A program made the position numbers and the translations under genes. From the NCBI RefSeq assembly GCF_003347205.1, contig NZ_QQBJ01000001.1, positions 1 through 64,000 of the forward strand: 64,000 nt of DNA, given 5' to 3'. The notes under the pieces were generated by a model. The model was given only the letters and a program-made list of their open reading frames with translations. It did no database searches and was not told the DNA's origin. Position 1 is the first letter of the stretch. Each line of letters opens with the position of its first letter. Below are positions 17,919 through 27,400 of the stretch, in pieces. Source of the stretch: Mycolicibacterium moriokaense (lineage in GTDB: Bacteria > Actinomycetota > Actinomycetes > Mycobacteriales > Mycobacteriaceae).

Positions 17919-19456
17919 CGGCGGTCCCGCGGCCCGTCGGTGGTGGACGCGAAGTGCTCGGCGATCGCCGAGGTGATCTCGATGAAGCGGCGTCGGGCCA
18001 GCGGCGCCATCTCCGAACTCACATCGATGACCCCGCCGGGACGCAGGTGCGAGTCGAACGGCACCTCGACGACCACCTGCCCGCGGCTGGCGAACTGCTG
18101 CACCAGGATCGAGCGGGTGCGTTTGTCGGCGTGGCCGTCGGAGTCGTTGAGGACCACCACGGTGCGATGCAGCAGACCGGTGTATCCGCGGTTGGCCAGC
18201 CACTCCATCGTCTGGCCCGCGGCCGAGGCGCCGTCCACCCACGGCGAGGACACCACGATCAGCGCGTCGAGGTCACGCAGCACCTCCTGCGCGATCGCGG
18301 AGTCCATCGTCGAGCCGCAGTCCACGATCGAGATCGTGAAATGCCGGTCCAGCCGCGCCGTCGCCTCGCGGTAGATGGCCGGGTCGAGGACCCGGCGCCG
18401 GGCGGTGCTGGCCTCGCCCGCGAGCACGAACAGCCCCGCGTTGTTGTTGCCCACCCGGCTGCGGACGTCGGCGAAGGTGTCCAGGTGCTCGTCGGCGGCC
18501 AACTCCCAGTACGAGCCGGCGGCGTTCGGGTCGATCCGGCTGCCGAGCTTGCCGAACGCGGTGTCGGCGTCGATGGCCACCACCCGGTCGTCCTGGCGCA
18601 GTTCGGCGAAGATCGAACCGACGCTGGCCGCGACCGTCGTCTTGCCGACGCCGCCCTTGCCGAACACGCCGATCTTGTAGTGGCCGCGCAGCAGTGACCG
18701 GATCTTGATCTCCAGCTCGGCCAGCCGCTGCTCGTCGGGCGACGGCCCGAGGTTGATCAGGCCGAAGCTGCCGCGGAAGATGAAGCGCCGCCAGCCTTTC
18801 CGGGGCGGCATCTTCTTGCTCGGTACCAGTTCGCTGGTGCGGATGCTGTCGACGTAGGAGTAGCCGGCCGCCGGCGGTGCGGCCGCGGGGGCGACCGCCC
18901 AGTTCGGCGAGGCCGACCGTTCCGCGGACCAGTCCTGGCCCGCGGGCCGCCCCGACCGTTCGCGGTCGCGGGGCGGCTCCTGCGGCCAGCCCGGCGGGCG
19001 AGACGACGCCATACCGCCCCTCGCGTCCGCGCTGGGCGGCATCACCCGGGTGGATTCGGCGGCCGTCTCGTCGCGCGGCCTGCCCTCGGCCTGACCGGCC
19101 GGCCCGCCCTCGCCGCCGCGGGGCGGCGCGCCGGGTTCGGGCGGGCGCATGGGCGGCGGCCCGTGCCGGAAACCGCCCGGCGGGATCCGCTGCGGGCCAG
19201 TGTGGGTGCGGCTGGCATCCGCGGTCCAGCGCGGTCGAGGAGCGTCGGGACCGGGAGGGCGAGCGGGCTCCTCCGGTGACCTGCGGCCGACGTCGTCCGG
19301 CCCGGGCGGACGCGCGCCGTCGTCCACCCCGTTGCGGGCGCCTGTCTCCTCGGGCGCCGGGGGCCGGGGCGGCTGGGGTGACCGGCCGGCGGGCTCGTCG
19401 CCGCCGTCCGACGGTGGTGAAAGGTGTTCCCGCAGAAAGTCGTCGCGATCGGTCAC
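17915..19456 (-). CDS. EspI-like MinD/ParA-type ATPase with proline-rich N-terminus
   Basis: The 513-residue protein has a 200-residue disordered N-terminal region rich in Pro, Gly, Arg and acidic residues. A MinD/ParA-type ATPase domain starts at about residue 255, with the deviant Walker A KGGVGKTTVAASV followed by VVAIDADTAFGKLG. A later DCGSTMDSAIAQEVL segment matches the Walker B region. ESX-1 EspI and the ESX-2 counterpart have this form and are thought to modulate secretion in response to ATP. It sits between eccB and eccD as in ESX loci. The start is GTG 19456; the gene overlaps eccD by 4 bp. Confidence 0.9.
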   Translation of the reverse strand: MTDRDDFLREHLSPPSDGGDEPAGRSPQPPRPPAPEETGARNGVDDGARPPGPDDVGRRSPEEPARPPGPDAPRPRWTADASRTHTGPQRIPPGGFRHGPPPMRPPEPGAPPRGGEGGPAGQAEGRPRDETAAESTRVMPPSADARGGMASSRPPGWPQEPPRDRERSGRPAGQDWSAERSASPNWAVAPAAAPPAAGYSYVDSIRTSELVPSKKMPPRKGWRRFIFRGSFGLINLGPSPDEQRLAELEIKIRSLLRGHYKIGVFGKGGVGKTTVAASVGSIFAELRQDDRVVAIDADTAFGKLGSRIDPNAAGSYWELAADEHLDTFADVRSRVGNNNAGLFVLAGEASTARRRVLDPAIYREATARLDRHFTISIVDCGSTMDSAIAQEVLRDLDALIVVSSPWVDGASAAGQTMEWLANRGYTGLLHRTVVVLNDSDGHADKRTRSILVQQFASRGQVVVEVPFDSHLRPGGVIDVSSEMAPLARRRFIEITSAIAEHFASTTDGPRDRR

Positions 19457-19526
19457 GGCGCCAGTCCTGACTTCGTGTCCATGGTCTCCTCCGGTGAATA
19501 TCGTGGTCTGCGGGCGATCGTCGAGA

Positions 19527-21020
19527 TCATTGCGGTTTGTTCGCCTGGGTCAGCGGGGCTGCCCCGGCGGGTGCTGCCAGCGTGTCGTGCTGCGTCATCG
19601 CGTCGGTGCGGCTGAGCGCAGGTCCGGGGGCGAACACCCGGATCAACGGCCACGGTGCCTGCCGCGCCATGGGCGGTGAGATGCCCAGCGCCCGCAGCGT
19701 GTCGTCCTCCAGCGAGATTCCGTACCTGACGCCCTGGTCGCTGATCCACCACATGGACTCGCGGCTGGTGGCGTTCGGCGCGGCACCGGTGGTCATCACC
19801 AGGTTGGTCGCCCCCGGGGACATATATACCTGGTCGGCCTCCACGCTTTCAGGCGAGCGGTCATTCTTGACCAGCTGCAGCAACCGGTCGTCCGATCCGA
19901 TCGGGATGGGTAGCCCCTTGCCCGACAGCACGACGGACTCCGACGACCGGTCGGTGGACCCCTTCGACCAGCTCAGGCAGGTGACCGGCTCGGCGGTGGT
20001 GTCGACCAACTCCAGCCGGGTGGTCGGGTAGTAGTCCACCGGGAGCGTCTCGACCACCGGAACCCGCGTCAGGCGGTCGGGCGCGACGACCACCGGAAGC
20101 TCGTCGCCGAACGAGTTGGCGGAACGCAACAGCGACGCCACGAACGGCGAGATGGGCTGGACCCCGTTGCGAAGCAGCACATAGAACTTGTTGTTGTCGG
20201 TCTCGAGGTCGCGCACGGACAGCACCGAGCCGACGACCGCGTCGGGCGCCACGTTGAACTGCGACGGCGCGCCCGCACCCGGGATGGCCGGCGTGTTCAG
20301 CGGCTCGGTGGCCGGCAGCGCGTCGAACAGCGCCGTGGAGATCCGGACCGGCTGTGGAGCGTCGGAGTCGACCCCCAGCGCCAGCGCGACCGCCTTGTTG
20401 GACAGGTCGATCTCGGAGCGCTGTCCGTTCCAGATGACGTAGGTCTTGTCGTCGTGCTCAGCGAGCACCGCCTTCGGCGGCTTCAGCGGCTGGGCTCGCG
20501 ATCCGACGGCCAGCGGCCCGCCGATGGCCGTGACGACGGGAGCAGCGCTCGGCTTGTCCGGCGCGCTGTCACACACCGTCCACTCCGAGTTGTCGGCAGT
20601 GCGCAGGGGCATGGCCGCGGGCGCGCCCGCGATGCCGACCGACGGACCCTGCGGGTACTTGGCCAGTTCGTTGGCTTTGACGAAGGTGGGGTTGTTGGCC
20701 TGTCCGGCGATGAGCCGGGCGCTGACCAGGTTCACCGCCGGGTGCAGGCGGCCGTCGACCAGGACGAAGATCGCTCCGGTGTCGCGGTCGGCCAGAATCG
20801 CGGACTGCCCGACCTGTCCGGCGGGCTTGAACCACGACAGAACGAACATCAACGCAACGGCGAGGATCGCGAAGATGAAGCCGAGAATCAGCGATGCGCG
20901 CTGACGCTGCACCGGATCGAACTCCATTCGCACACCGTGGTGCGACAGCGCCGCGGCATTTCGCCGGTTCCAGAAAAAGTGCGCCGACACCTGGAGTCCG
21001 CTGGCCAAATTCAAAGCCAT
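19527..21020 (-). CDS. eccB: EccB, ESX membrane complex component
   Basis: The 497-residue protein has the short cytosolic N-terminus of EccB (ASGLQVSAHFFWNRRNAAALSHHGVRMEFDPVQRQRAS), a single transmembrane helix at about residues 44-65 (LILGFIFAILAVALMFVLSWF), and a large periplasmic domain. That domain carries repeats such as GQSAILADRDTGAIFVLVDGRLHPAVNLVSARL and two cysteines (WTVCDS, VTCLSW) expected to form a disulfide. Length and layout are standard. Its position between espG and the EspI-like gene differs from the ESX-2 locus I recall, where eccB2 lies next to eccC2, and from ESX-1, where it precedes eccC. Confidence 0.95.
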   Translation of the reverse strand: MALNLASGLQVSAHFFWNRRNAAALSHHGVRMEFDPVQRQRASLILGFIFAILAVALMFVLSWFKPAGQVGQSAILADRDTGAIFVLVDGRLHPAVNLVSARLIAGQANNPTFVKANELAKYPQGPSVGIAGAPAAMPLRTADNSEWTVCDSAPDKPSAAPVVTAIGGPLAVGSRAQPLKPPKAVLAEHDDKTYVIWNGQRSEIDLSNKAVALALGVDSDAPQPVRISTALFDALPATEPLNTPAIPGAGAPSQFNVAPDAVVGSVLSVRDLETDNNKFYVLLRNGVQPISPFVASLLRSANSFGDELPVVVAPDRLTRVPVVETLPVDYYPTTRLELVDTTAEPVTCLSWSKGSTDRSSESVVLSGKGLPIPIGSDDRLLQLVKNDRSPESVEADQVYMSPGATNLVMTTGAAPNATSRESMWWISDQGVRYGISLEDDTLRALGISPPMARQAPWPLIRVFAPGPALSRTDAMTQHDTLAAPAGAAPLTQANKPQ

Positions 21021-21134
21021 GACTCAATACCTTACTTGCGGGTCGGGTCGGGTTGTGGCCCAGATTCTGCGAGCGTGGACGCGGTTCATCGGGGCATTTG
21101 TCCGAGTTTGCTGACAGGGTCGCCGGGCGGCCCG

Positions 21135-22013
21135 CTAAGCGGGCGCCTTCGCGGCGTTGAGCAATTTGCCGAGATCCTGCCGCAGCGCGTCCGCCGACGT
21201 GGGCCACACGCTGGTCCAGCGAGTGCCGTCGGGGCCGGTCGTATAGCTGATCGTGATGCGGCCGAGCTCGGAGTCGATCACCGAGATGACGTCGGGATGC
21301 ACACGCGCCTTGATGCCGTGGTCGATCACGGTGACGACCGCCATCGCCGATTCGTCCAGCCGTGCGGCGGCCGACATCACCGCGACCTGGTCAGGTGACA
21401 ACCCGAGCCGGGTCAGCGCGGAAGCCACGACGGGCTGGTCCTTGCCGAGGGTGTCGGTGAGTGCCTGCTCCAAGGACGCGCTGGGCAGGTTGAACCCCGA
21501 GATCGCGGCGGGCCGGCCCGCGGAGAACGCGTGCAGCACGGTGTCGCTGATCAGCTCGACCTGCGCGTCGACGCGCGACGCCTCGCCCAGCGGCGCGAGC
21601 ACCACCTGGTCGTCGCTGCGGGCGATCATGGCCAGCCAGCGTTCCCGCTGGCAGATCGACATCGTGCGTTCCTCGACGAGCGCGGGGGAGTCGTCGGCCG
21701 ACACCGGTGAGTCGAGCGCTTTCGGCCGCCGGATCACGACCATCACCTCCCGCTGCGGCCGCCCGACCACCGCCATCCAGTCGCGCACCGCTTCGTCGAC
21801 CTGGCCGCGGTCGTCGATGACACCGGCCGCGGTCAGCGATGCGTATTCGGCGGTCCGGGTCAGCGGGATCTCGCCGATGTCGGTCGTGACGGATCCGCCG
21901 CCGTCGATGGACGGCACGAACGGCCGCAGCCGCAACGCGGTCGGCATCTTCTCGATGCCGAGCAGCGCCTGCAGCACCCAGATTCCCGACGGCGTCGTCG
22001 TCAAGTCAGCCAT
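21135..22013 (-). CDS. espG: EspG, cytosolic chaperone for PE/PPE substrates
   Basis: The 292-residue protein matches the EspG family in length and in the pattern of its strands, for example GIWVLQALLGIEKMPTALRLRPFV at the start and RVHPDVISVIDSELGRITISYTTGPDGTRWTSVWPTS near the end. EspG binds the helical tip of PPE proteins and keeps PE-PPE pairs soluble before recognition by the secretion complex. A GAGGAG ribosome-binding site precedes the ATG. It follows the Esx pair and is separated from it by a strong hairpin, so its level may be set lower than that of the substrates. The match is by layout and context rather than a single diagnostic motif. Confidence 0.85.
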   Translation of the reverse strand: MADLTTTPSGIWVLQALLGIEKMPTALRLRPFVPSIDGGGSVTTDIGEIPLTRTAEYASLTAAGVIDDRGQVDEAVRDWMAVVGRPQREVMVVIRRPKALDSPVSADDSPALVEERTMSICQRERWLAMIARSDDQVVLAPLGEASRVDAQVELISDTVLHAFSAGRPAAISGFNLPSASLEQALTDTLGKDQPVVASALTRLGLSPDQVAVMSAAARLDESAMAVVTVIDHGIKARVHPDVISVIDSELGRITISYTTGPDGTRWTSVWPTSADALRQDLGKLLNAAKAPA

Positions 22014-22040
22014 GATGATCAGATCTCCTCAGCCACAACA

Positions 22041-22083
22041 TGATTCAGGGGAGGCCAACGACTGGTCGGCCTCCCCTGAATCA
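22041..22083 (-). terminator. Perfect 16-bp hairpin between Esx pair and espG
   Basis: The arms TGATTCAGGGGAGGCC (22041-22056) and GGCCTCCCCTGAATCA (22068-22083) are exactly complementary around an 11-base loop. No U-tract follows on the transcribed (minus) strand, as is usual for mycobacterial hairpins. It lies inside the ESX operon directly after the EsxC-like gene, so partial termination or protection of the upstream mRNA 3' end would raise substrate over machinery expression. Confidence 0.8.
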
Positions 22084-22096
22084 CCGGTTCGGTGCG

Positions 22097-22384
22097 TCAC
22101 CCAAGGTGCAGCGACTTGGCGGCCGCCAAGTCCGTGTGAACCATCGACTCGAGCACGTGGTTGATCACGGTGCACTGGTGATTGAGCGTCTGCTCGCAGC
22201 CGTCGATGCCGCTGTTGACCATCATCTGAGACTCTTCGAAGGAGATGCCGCCCGCACCCTGGAGTTCCTCGCGGACGCTGGTGAGCGCGTTGAGCGCCTG
22301 GTGGCGAATGTCTTCCAGTTGTCCCCTGGTGATCGCGACGGAGTGGACCAGATCGGGGATGGCAGCCGGGTTGTATTCGAACAT
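22097..22384 (-). CDS. EsxC-like WXG100 protein (EsxA-type partner)
   Basis: The 95-residue protein is a helical-hairpin Esx protein: FEYNPAAIPDLVHSVAITRGQLEDIRHQ forms helix 1 and the part from EESQMMVNSGIDGCEQ forms helix 2. The turn reads LQGAGGISFEES and lacks the WXG motif, as in EsxC of ESX-2, whose N-terminus (YNPGAVSDFASDVG, from memory) is similar. No YxxxD/E signal is present, which fits the non-targeting partner of an Esx heterodimer. It follows the WXG-bearing partner by 18 bp and is expected to be secreted with it. Confidence 0.85.
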   Translation of the reverse strand: MFEYNPAAIPDLVHSVAITRGQLEDIRHQALNALTSVREELQGAGGISFEESQMMVNSGIDGCEQTLNHQCTVINHVLESMVHTDLAAAKSLHLG

Positions 22385-22402
22385 GTGTCAGTTCCTCTCA
22401 GC

Positions 22403-22717
22403 TCAGGCTTGGTTGGTGATGGAGTTGATCGCGGCGCGCGACTGCTCTTCTTGCTGCTCGAAGGTGTCGGCGGCCATCCTCAGCGCGTTGATCAGCTCAC
22501 CCCACGTGGTGGTCAGCCGGATGGTGGAATCGTTGATCTCCTGCGAGGCGTTCACGTTCGCCATCGCCGCCATGCCCTGCCAGATGCCCGGCGCGTTGGC
22601 GTCCTGCGTGTGTCCCATGTAGTTGTGCATGGCGCCTTCGGCTTCGTTCCTGAGGTTCTCGAGTTGCATCGCCACCGCACGTACTTTGTCGGCGCCAACG
22701 AGGATCTTGTCAGTCAC
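22403..22717 (-). CDS. EsxD-like WXG100 protein (EsxB-type partner)
   Basis: The 104-residue protein has the Esx fold with the turn motif GIWQGMAAM (W-Q-G, a WXG variant in place) at about residues 44-52. Helix 2 continues to AADTFEQQEEQSRAAIN, where the ESX secretion motif YxxxD/E appears as F-E-Q-Q-E, with Phe in place of Tyr. The helix-2 region resembles ESX-2 EsxD as I recall it. It should pair with the EsxC-like protein and carry the C-terminal export signal. The GTG start at 22717 follows AGGACG. The replaced tyrosine is noted as unusual. Confidence 0.85.
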   Translation of the reverse strand: MTDKILVGADKVRAVAMQLENLRNEAEGAMHNYMGHTQDANAPGIWQGMAAMANVNASQEINDSTIRLTTTWGELINALRMAADTFEQQEEQSRAAINSITNQA

Positions 22718-22801
22718 TTTTCGTCCTATTCATTGCTGGTCGGCTTGGGTCTGCCAAGCGTATTCCGCCCATGGCAGTGGTCATTTCACTAATTTTTCGC
22801 C

Positions 22802-24046
22802 CTAGCCCTCCCTCCCGGTGCGGGGGCCGACCGTCAGCTGCATGGTCCTGCCCTCGGCCGAGCCGTCCTTGGCGCGATCGTCGCGACCGGCCATGTGGGC
22901 GGCCGCCGGTGCGCCGTAGAGGCCGCCGGTGCCGCCGCCCGCCGCGGGCGTGGTCGTGGTCGCGGCCTCGGGCACCCCGCCTGCGCCGGGTGCCCACCCC
23001 GTCGGCAGCTTGGGCGGCCCAGGCGCGTTGAAGCTGCCGGTGGGACGGGTGAAGCTGGACATAACGCCCGCGCCGCCGCCACCGAATCCGCCTACGCCAC
23101 CGCCCCCGCCGCCGCGGGCAGCGGCGTCGGTGGTCGCGGCCAGCGTGGTCTGGTCGAGCCCGGCCGCGGCTTTGTCCAGCCCGCCCAGCCCGCCGCCGCT
23201 CATCCCGTTGGACAGCGGACCGAGCATGCCCATCGCCATCTGCGGGAACTGGCCCATCATCTGCGGGAACTGTCCGAGCATCTGGGGGATCTGCCCGAAC
23301 ATCTGCGGCAGCTGCCCGAGCTGGCCCATCATCTGCGGCGCCATCGACGCCATGGATTGCGCTGGCGCGCTTGCGGATTCGGCGGCGCCGCCGACCGTGC
23401 CGGAAGCCTGGTTGACGGTGTTGACGCTCTGCGACATCGCGGCGTTGGCCCCGCCGTCGGCGGCCGCCTCCCCGATGGACGCCGCCTGCGCGGCGAAGCC
23501 CGCGGGGTTGGCAGTCATGGGTGCCGGCGGCGGCGGGATCCCGAGCTGGGCGACGATCGTCGACACGATGCCCTCGTAGCCGCCCATGTTCGAGGCGTTG
23601 TTGGGCCAGAAAAGGTCGAAGTACTCCATGTCCAGCGAGATGATTACCGGGGTGTTCTGGCCGATGATGTTCGTCGCGACGAAACCGGCCTGCGAGACCC
23701 GGTTGGTCTCACACACCGGCACCTGGACCATCGCGGCCTTCGCGGTGAGGTAGGCCTGCAGGATGGCCGCCGCCGAGGCTGCCGACTGCTCCACCCAGGC
23801 CGCCAGTGTCTCGAGCGCGGCGATGTAGGGGATGGCGGTGGCCATCATCGCGGTGCCGCCCGCGCCGATGAACCCGTCCGCCGCCGCCGCGCCCGTCGTC
23901 GCCGTCATCTGAGCGGCCTCGGCCATCAGGGCGGCAGCGAGTACATCGTGGGCGATCGCGGCGGCCTCGATACTCGCGCCTTGATCGCCGAGCATCAGTT
24001 GGCCTGCGTTGACCTCAGGGGGCAACGCGCTCCACTGGCCAGCCAT
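22802..24046 (-). CDS. PPE family protein with GQxPQM repeats
   Basis: The 414-residue protein begins MAGQWSALPPEVNAGQL, carrying the PPE motif at residues 9-11. The usual helical PPE domain of about 170 residues follows, which should pair with the adjacent PE protein and with EspG. Near the WxG turn the sequence reads DGFIGAGG, so the Trp is replaced by Phe. After the PPE domain come a Met/Gln-rich zone with heptad-like repeats (GQxPQM units, 23238-23335), a Gly-rich stretch and a Pro/Ala-rich C-terminus. It is probably exported by this system. It lies between the PE gene (6 bp upstream) and the Esx genes. Confidence 0.9.
   Translation of the reverse strand: MAGQWSALPPEVNAGQLMLGDQGASIEAAAIAHDVLAAALMAEAAQMTATTGAAAADGFIGAGGTAMMATAIPYIAALETLAAWVEQSAASAAAILQAYLTAKAAMVQVPVCETNRVSQAGFVATNIIGQNTPVIISLDMEYFDLFWPNNASNMGGYEGIVSTIVAQLGIPPPPAPMTANPAGFAAQAASIGEAAADGGANAAMSQSVNTVNQASGTVGGAAESASAPAQSMASMAPQMMGQLGQLPQMFGQIPQMLGQFPQMMGQFPQMAMGMLGPLSNGMSGGGLGGLDKAAAGLDQTTLAATTDAAARGGGGGGVGGFGGGGAGVMSSFTRPTGSFNAPGPPKLPTGWAPGAGGVPEAATTTTPAAGGGTGGLYGAPAAAHMAGRDDRAKDGSAEGRTMQLTVGPRTGREG
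23238..23335 (-). repeat. 21-bp imperfect tandem repeats inside the PPE gene
   Basis: Four to five imperfect 21-bp units encode GQ(L/I/F)PQM-(F/L/M/A) heptapeptides. The amino acids are better conserved than the third bases, which suggests selection on the Met/Gln-rich peptide rather than a very recent duplication. Confidence 0.7.
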
Positions 24047-24052
24047 CGGCGG

Positions 24053-24349
24053 CTAGAGGGCGGACGTGACTTGGTTGATGCCCTCGACCGCTTCGTAGGT
24101 GGCACCGCTGGTGCCGATCGCGCCAGCGAACAATCCGCGCATCGCGATGTACTCGGCGAGGATGCCCGTCGTGGCGGCTCCGCGGGCGCACAGCGCCGCC
24201 GCGGCCCGCACCGAGACGTCATCGGCACCCGGCGGCACCACCGCACAGGTCGGCGCCGCCGCTGCCGTCGCGCCCGCCATGGTGGCCGTGCCGCCGGTCT
24301 CGGAACTCGCGGCCGCGGCCAGCACGGCCGGATCGATGTTGATCAACAT
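24053..24349 (-). CDS. PE family protein (short, PE-only)
   Basis: The 98-residue protein has the size and helical pattern of a PE domain. The N-terminal motif reads INIDPAVLAAAASSE, so the family Pro-Glu is Pro-Ala here. The C-terminus has ATYEAVEGIN with an intact YxxxE export motif (YEAVE). It is expected to form a heterodimer with the PPE protein encoded 6 bp downstream. It is the first of the substrate genes after eccC. GGGAG sits 6 bases before the ATG. A likely -10 TAGACT is at 24387-24382 on the minus strand, so a promoter internal to the operon is possible. Confidence 0.85.
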   Translation of the reverse strand: MLINIDPAVLAAAASSETGGTATMAGATAAAAPTCAVVPPGADDVSVRAAAALCARGAATTGILAEYIAMRGLFAGAIGTSGATYEAVEGINQVTSAL

Positions 24350-24381
24350 GCTTACTCCCGACTGACGTAGCTGCTGTCTGC

Positions 24382-24387
24382 AGTCTA
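24382..24387 (-). promoter_or_regulatory. Possible -10 box for PE-PPE-esx genes
   Basis: TAGACT on the minus strand in the 93-bp gap between eccCb and the PE gene matches TANNNT and lies about 33 bp upstream of the PE start. No clear -35 is seen at the standard spacing. A separate promoter for the substrate genes would make sense next to the hairpin after the Esx pair. Confidence 0.25.
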
Positions 24388-24442
24388 AGGCTGTTCCGGA
24401 CTGCGCTGGTGCACCAATTTCCGAATCGCCCCTACTGTACCC

Positions 24443-27400
24443 CTAGGTTTGCGGACTCGCCGGGGACGGCGGAGTCGGGGGAGTACTCCACCCGATCAGC
24501 GCGCCTGTTGTACCAGACCTTGTGTAGTAAATGGCTTTGCCAGGACGCTGGGGCTCGGCGAAGATGTCGCCGACGATCTTGCCGGCGTCCCGACGGCCGT
24601 CCAGGATCAGCACCGGTGCGAGGGACGCGCGGAGTTTGCCGAGCACGGAGCTTCCGATCGCCACCTGGTTCCAGTTTGCGCTGGCAGTGGCGGCAAAGAC
24701 GTGCAGGCCCGTGTCCCTGGCGCCCTCGATCTGCGGGCCCAGCATCATCAGCGGGTTGTCCATCGTCGACCACACCCCGGCGTCGTCGATCACGACGAAG
24801 ATCTCGGGCCCCGACCAGAACTTCTTCGTCATCATCTCCTCCTGCGTGGTGCCGGGAGGAGGCTGTCGGCCGTCGAGTTCAGCAACCAAATCTTTGATCG
24901 CTTCGCGGATGGCGGTCTGGGTGTAGGCGTAGTCGCGCAGGTGGGGGCCCTGCACCACGCCGAGCAGGGTGCGACGCGGGTCGAGGACGAGAATCTGGGC
25001 TTCTTCGGGCCGGTAGAGGGAGGTGATCGACCGGCACATCACCCGCAGGAAGTTGCTTCGCCCCGAGCGCGGCGCACCGACCGCGATCGCGTGTGGATGG
25101 TCGGAGATGTCCAGATAGGCGGGCCCCAGATCGGCTTCGGACAGGCCGAAGGGCACCAGGTTCCTCCTGGTGACCGGCTGCGCCAGCCGCTGCACCTCTT
25201 CGAAAGGCACCGCCTCGGGCAGCCGGCTCACGGTGGCCGCCTTCTGGATGCCCGACACCTGCGCGATCAGTGCGCCGATGTCGCGGGTCGCGACCCGGCC
25301 GCCCGGAGCCGCCCGGCCGGCGACATCAGACCCCGGAGCCGCCCGGCCGGCGACATCAGACCCCGGAGCCGCCCGGCCGGCGACATCAGACCCCGGAGCT
25401 GCCCGGCCGGCGACATCAGACCCCGGAGCCGCGTCGCCGTCGGATCCCGCGGCCGCGTCGCCGTCGGAGCCCGACCACTCGCTCAGTTCCGGCACCCCGA
25501 TCAGCAGATGCATGCCCGCCTTGGTGACCCCGCGACCGGGCACCCCCCGGGGCACCTTCTTGGCGATCTGGCGGTGCATCTCGGTGTCGCCGGGGTCGGT
25601 CAGCCGCAACTCGATGCGCTCGGTCGCCAGCGGCTTGAGCGCCTGCTTGAAGCCCTGCAGATAGCTGGTGTGCGAGATGACCACGTGCACGCCGTAGCTC
25701 AAACTGCGGGCAAGCGAAACGATGTGGTCGACGTACTGCGGGTACTCGCTGGCGAAGGTGGCCCAGCCGTCGATCATCAGCACGACGTCGCCGCCGGCCA
25801 CCGGCACGGGCTCGGGCTTGGGGCTGAACTTGCGGCGACGGACCTCCTCCATGTCCAGCCCCGTCTTCGCGAACACCGCCTCGCGCTCGGCGACGATGCC
25901 CTGCACCGACGCGATGATGCGGCCGACGCCCTCGCGATCCACCGCCGGGGCCAGGCCTGCGACGTGCGGCAGACTGCCGACGGCGGCCAGGCTGGGTCCG
26001 CCGGCCGCCACGCAGTAGAACTGCACCCGCTCGGGCCGGTACATCAGCGCCGCCGTCGTCATCATCGTCGCCAACGTGTTCGTCACGCCGGACTGCGGGC
26101 CGCCGATCACCAGCGCGTTGGCGCCCAGCATGTCGACGAAGTGCACGTCCTGGCGGTGTTGCCGGGGCCGGTCCTCGATGCCGACGGGAAACGCCAGGCC
26201 CGGCGTCTTGCCGTAGTCGACGTCCCACGGCTTGCCGCGCACCAGCCTGACGAGTTCGTCTGCGGTGGAGGGCTTTTCCAGCGGAGGCAGCCACAGCCGA
26301 CGGGGCGGCCGGGCCCCGGTGGCCCGCAGCGAGTCGACGATCGTGTCGACGACGGTCGGCGGCAGCTCACCGGGCGCCAGCGGGGCCGGTGCCTGCTCCG
26401 GCACCGGCGCGGGCTCGTGGCCGTTGGTCTCCGGCGGGGCGAGCAGCCCGTCGTCGTCGGGCACCTCGGTCGCGGTGAACGACCTTGGCGTGAACCAGGT
26501 TCCGGCGGCGGCCACCGGCGCGGGACCACCGTCCTCCGCCGGCGGGACGAAGGGCGGCGAGGAGAAGAACGCGCGGAACTCGCGTGGCGGACGCTGCCCC
26601 TCGCGCAGATAACCGGTGCCCTCCTTGCCCTTCTCGGGCAGGTGCGCCGCGATCGACGAACCGATGGCCTCGCGGGAGTCCTCCTCGGTGCCGGTGCGCA
26701 GCGCCATGAAAAAGCCGATCAGGCTACGGATCTTCATCAACCGGTGCGCGTCGACGGTCTGACCGGCCAGCTGTAGGAAGACGTGCATGGAACGGCCCTG
26801 ACGCACGATGCGCCAACAGAGATCGACGAACTCGGTGCCGAGGTCGCTGCGGAACAACTCCTGGTACTCGTCGATGATCACGACCAGACCGGGTACCGGC
26901 TCCAGCGACGGGTCGACCATCCGCTTCTCGTTGTAGACGTTGAGGTCTTTGCAGTTGGTCGCCGCGCACAGGGCGCCGCGCCGGTCGAGCTCACCCTCGA
27001 GCGCCTCGAGCATGCGCTCGACGAGATGCATTTCGTCGCCGAGGTTGCTGACGCTGGCCACCACATGCGGAAAGCGTTCCAGCACAATGCCTGCGGATTT
27101 CATCTTCCAGTCCAGGAAGGCGACGTTGACCGTCTCGGGGGAATGTGTCAGCGCCAGCGAGGTGACCTCGGTGATGATCGTCTCGGACTTGCCGGAACCC
27201 GAGAAGCCGATCAGCACGGAGTGCATGCCCATCCCGTACTGCGAGGTCTCCTTGAGGTCCAGATCGACGACCTCACCCGTTGGGTCGAGACCGATCGGGA
27301 AGCGCATCCAGAGCCGGTTCTGGGTACGACGGGCCGACCACAGCCGGTCCACGTCGAGCATGCGGGCATCGCGAATTCCCAACACTTCCAACAAGTCCCG

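Noticed and set aside
25303-25430. Regular 30-bp repeats as a possible CRISPR array
   Set aside because: Units are directly contiguous without spacers, stay in the eccC reading frame and encode a decapeptide; no cas genes are near.
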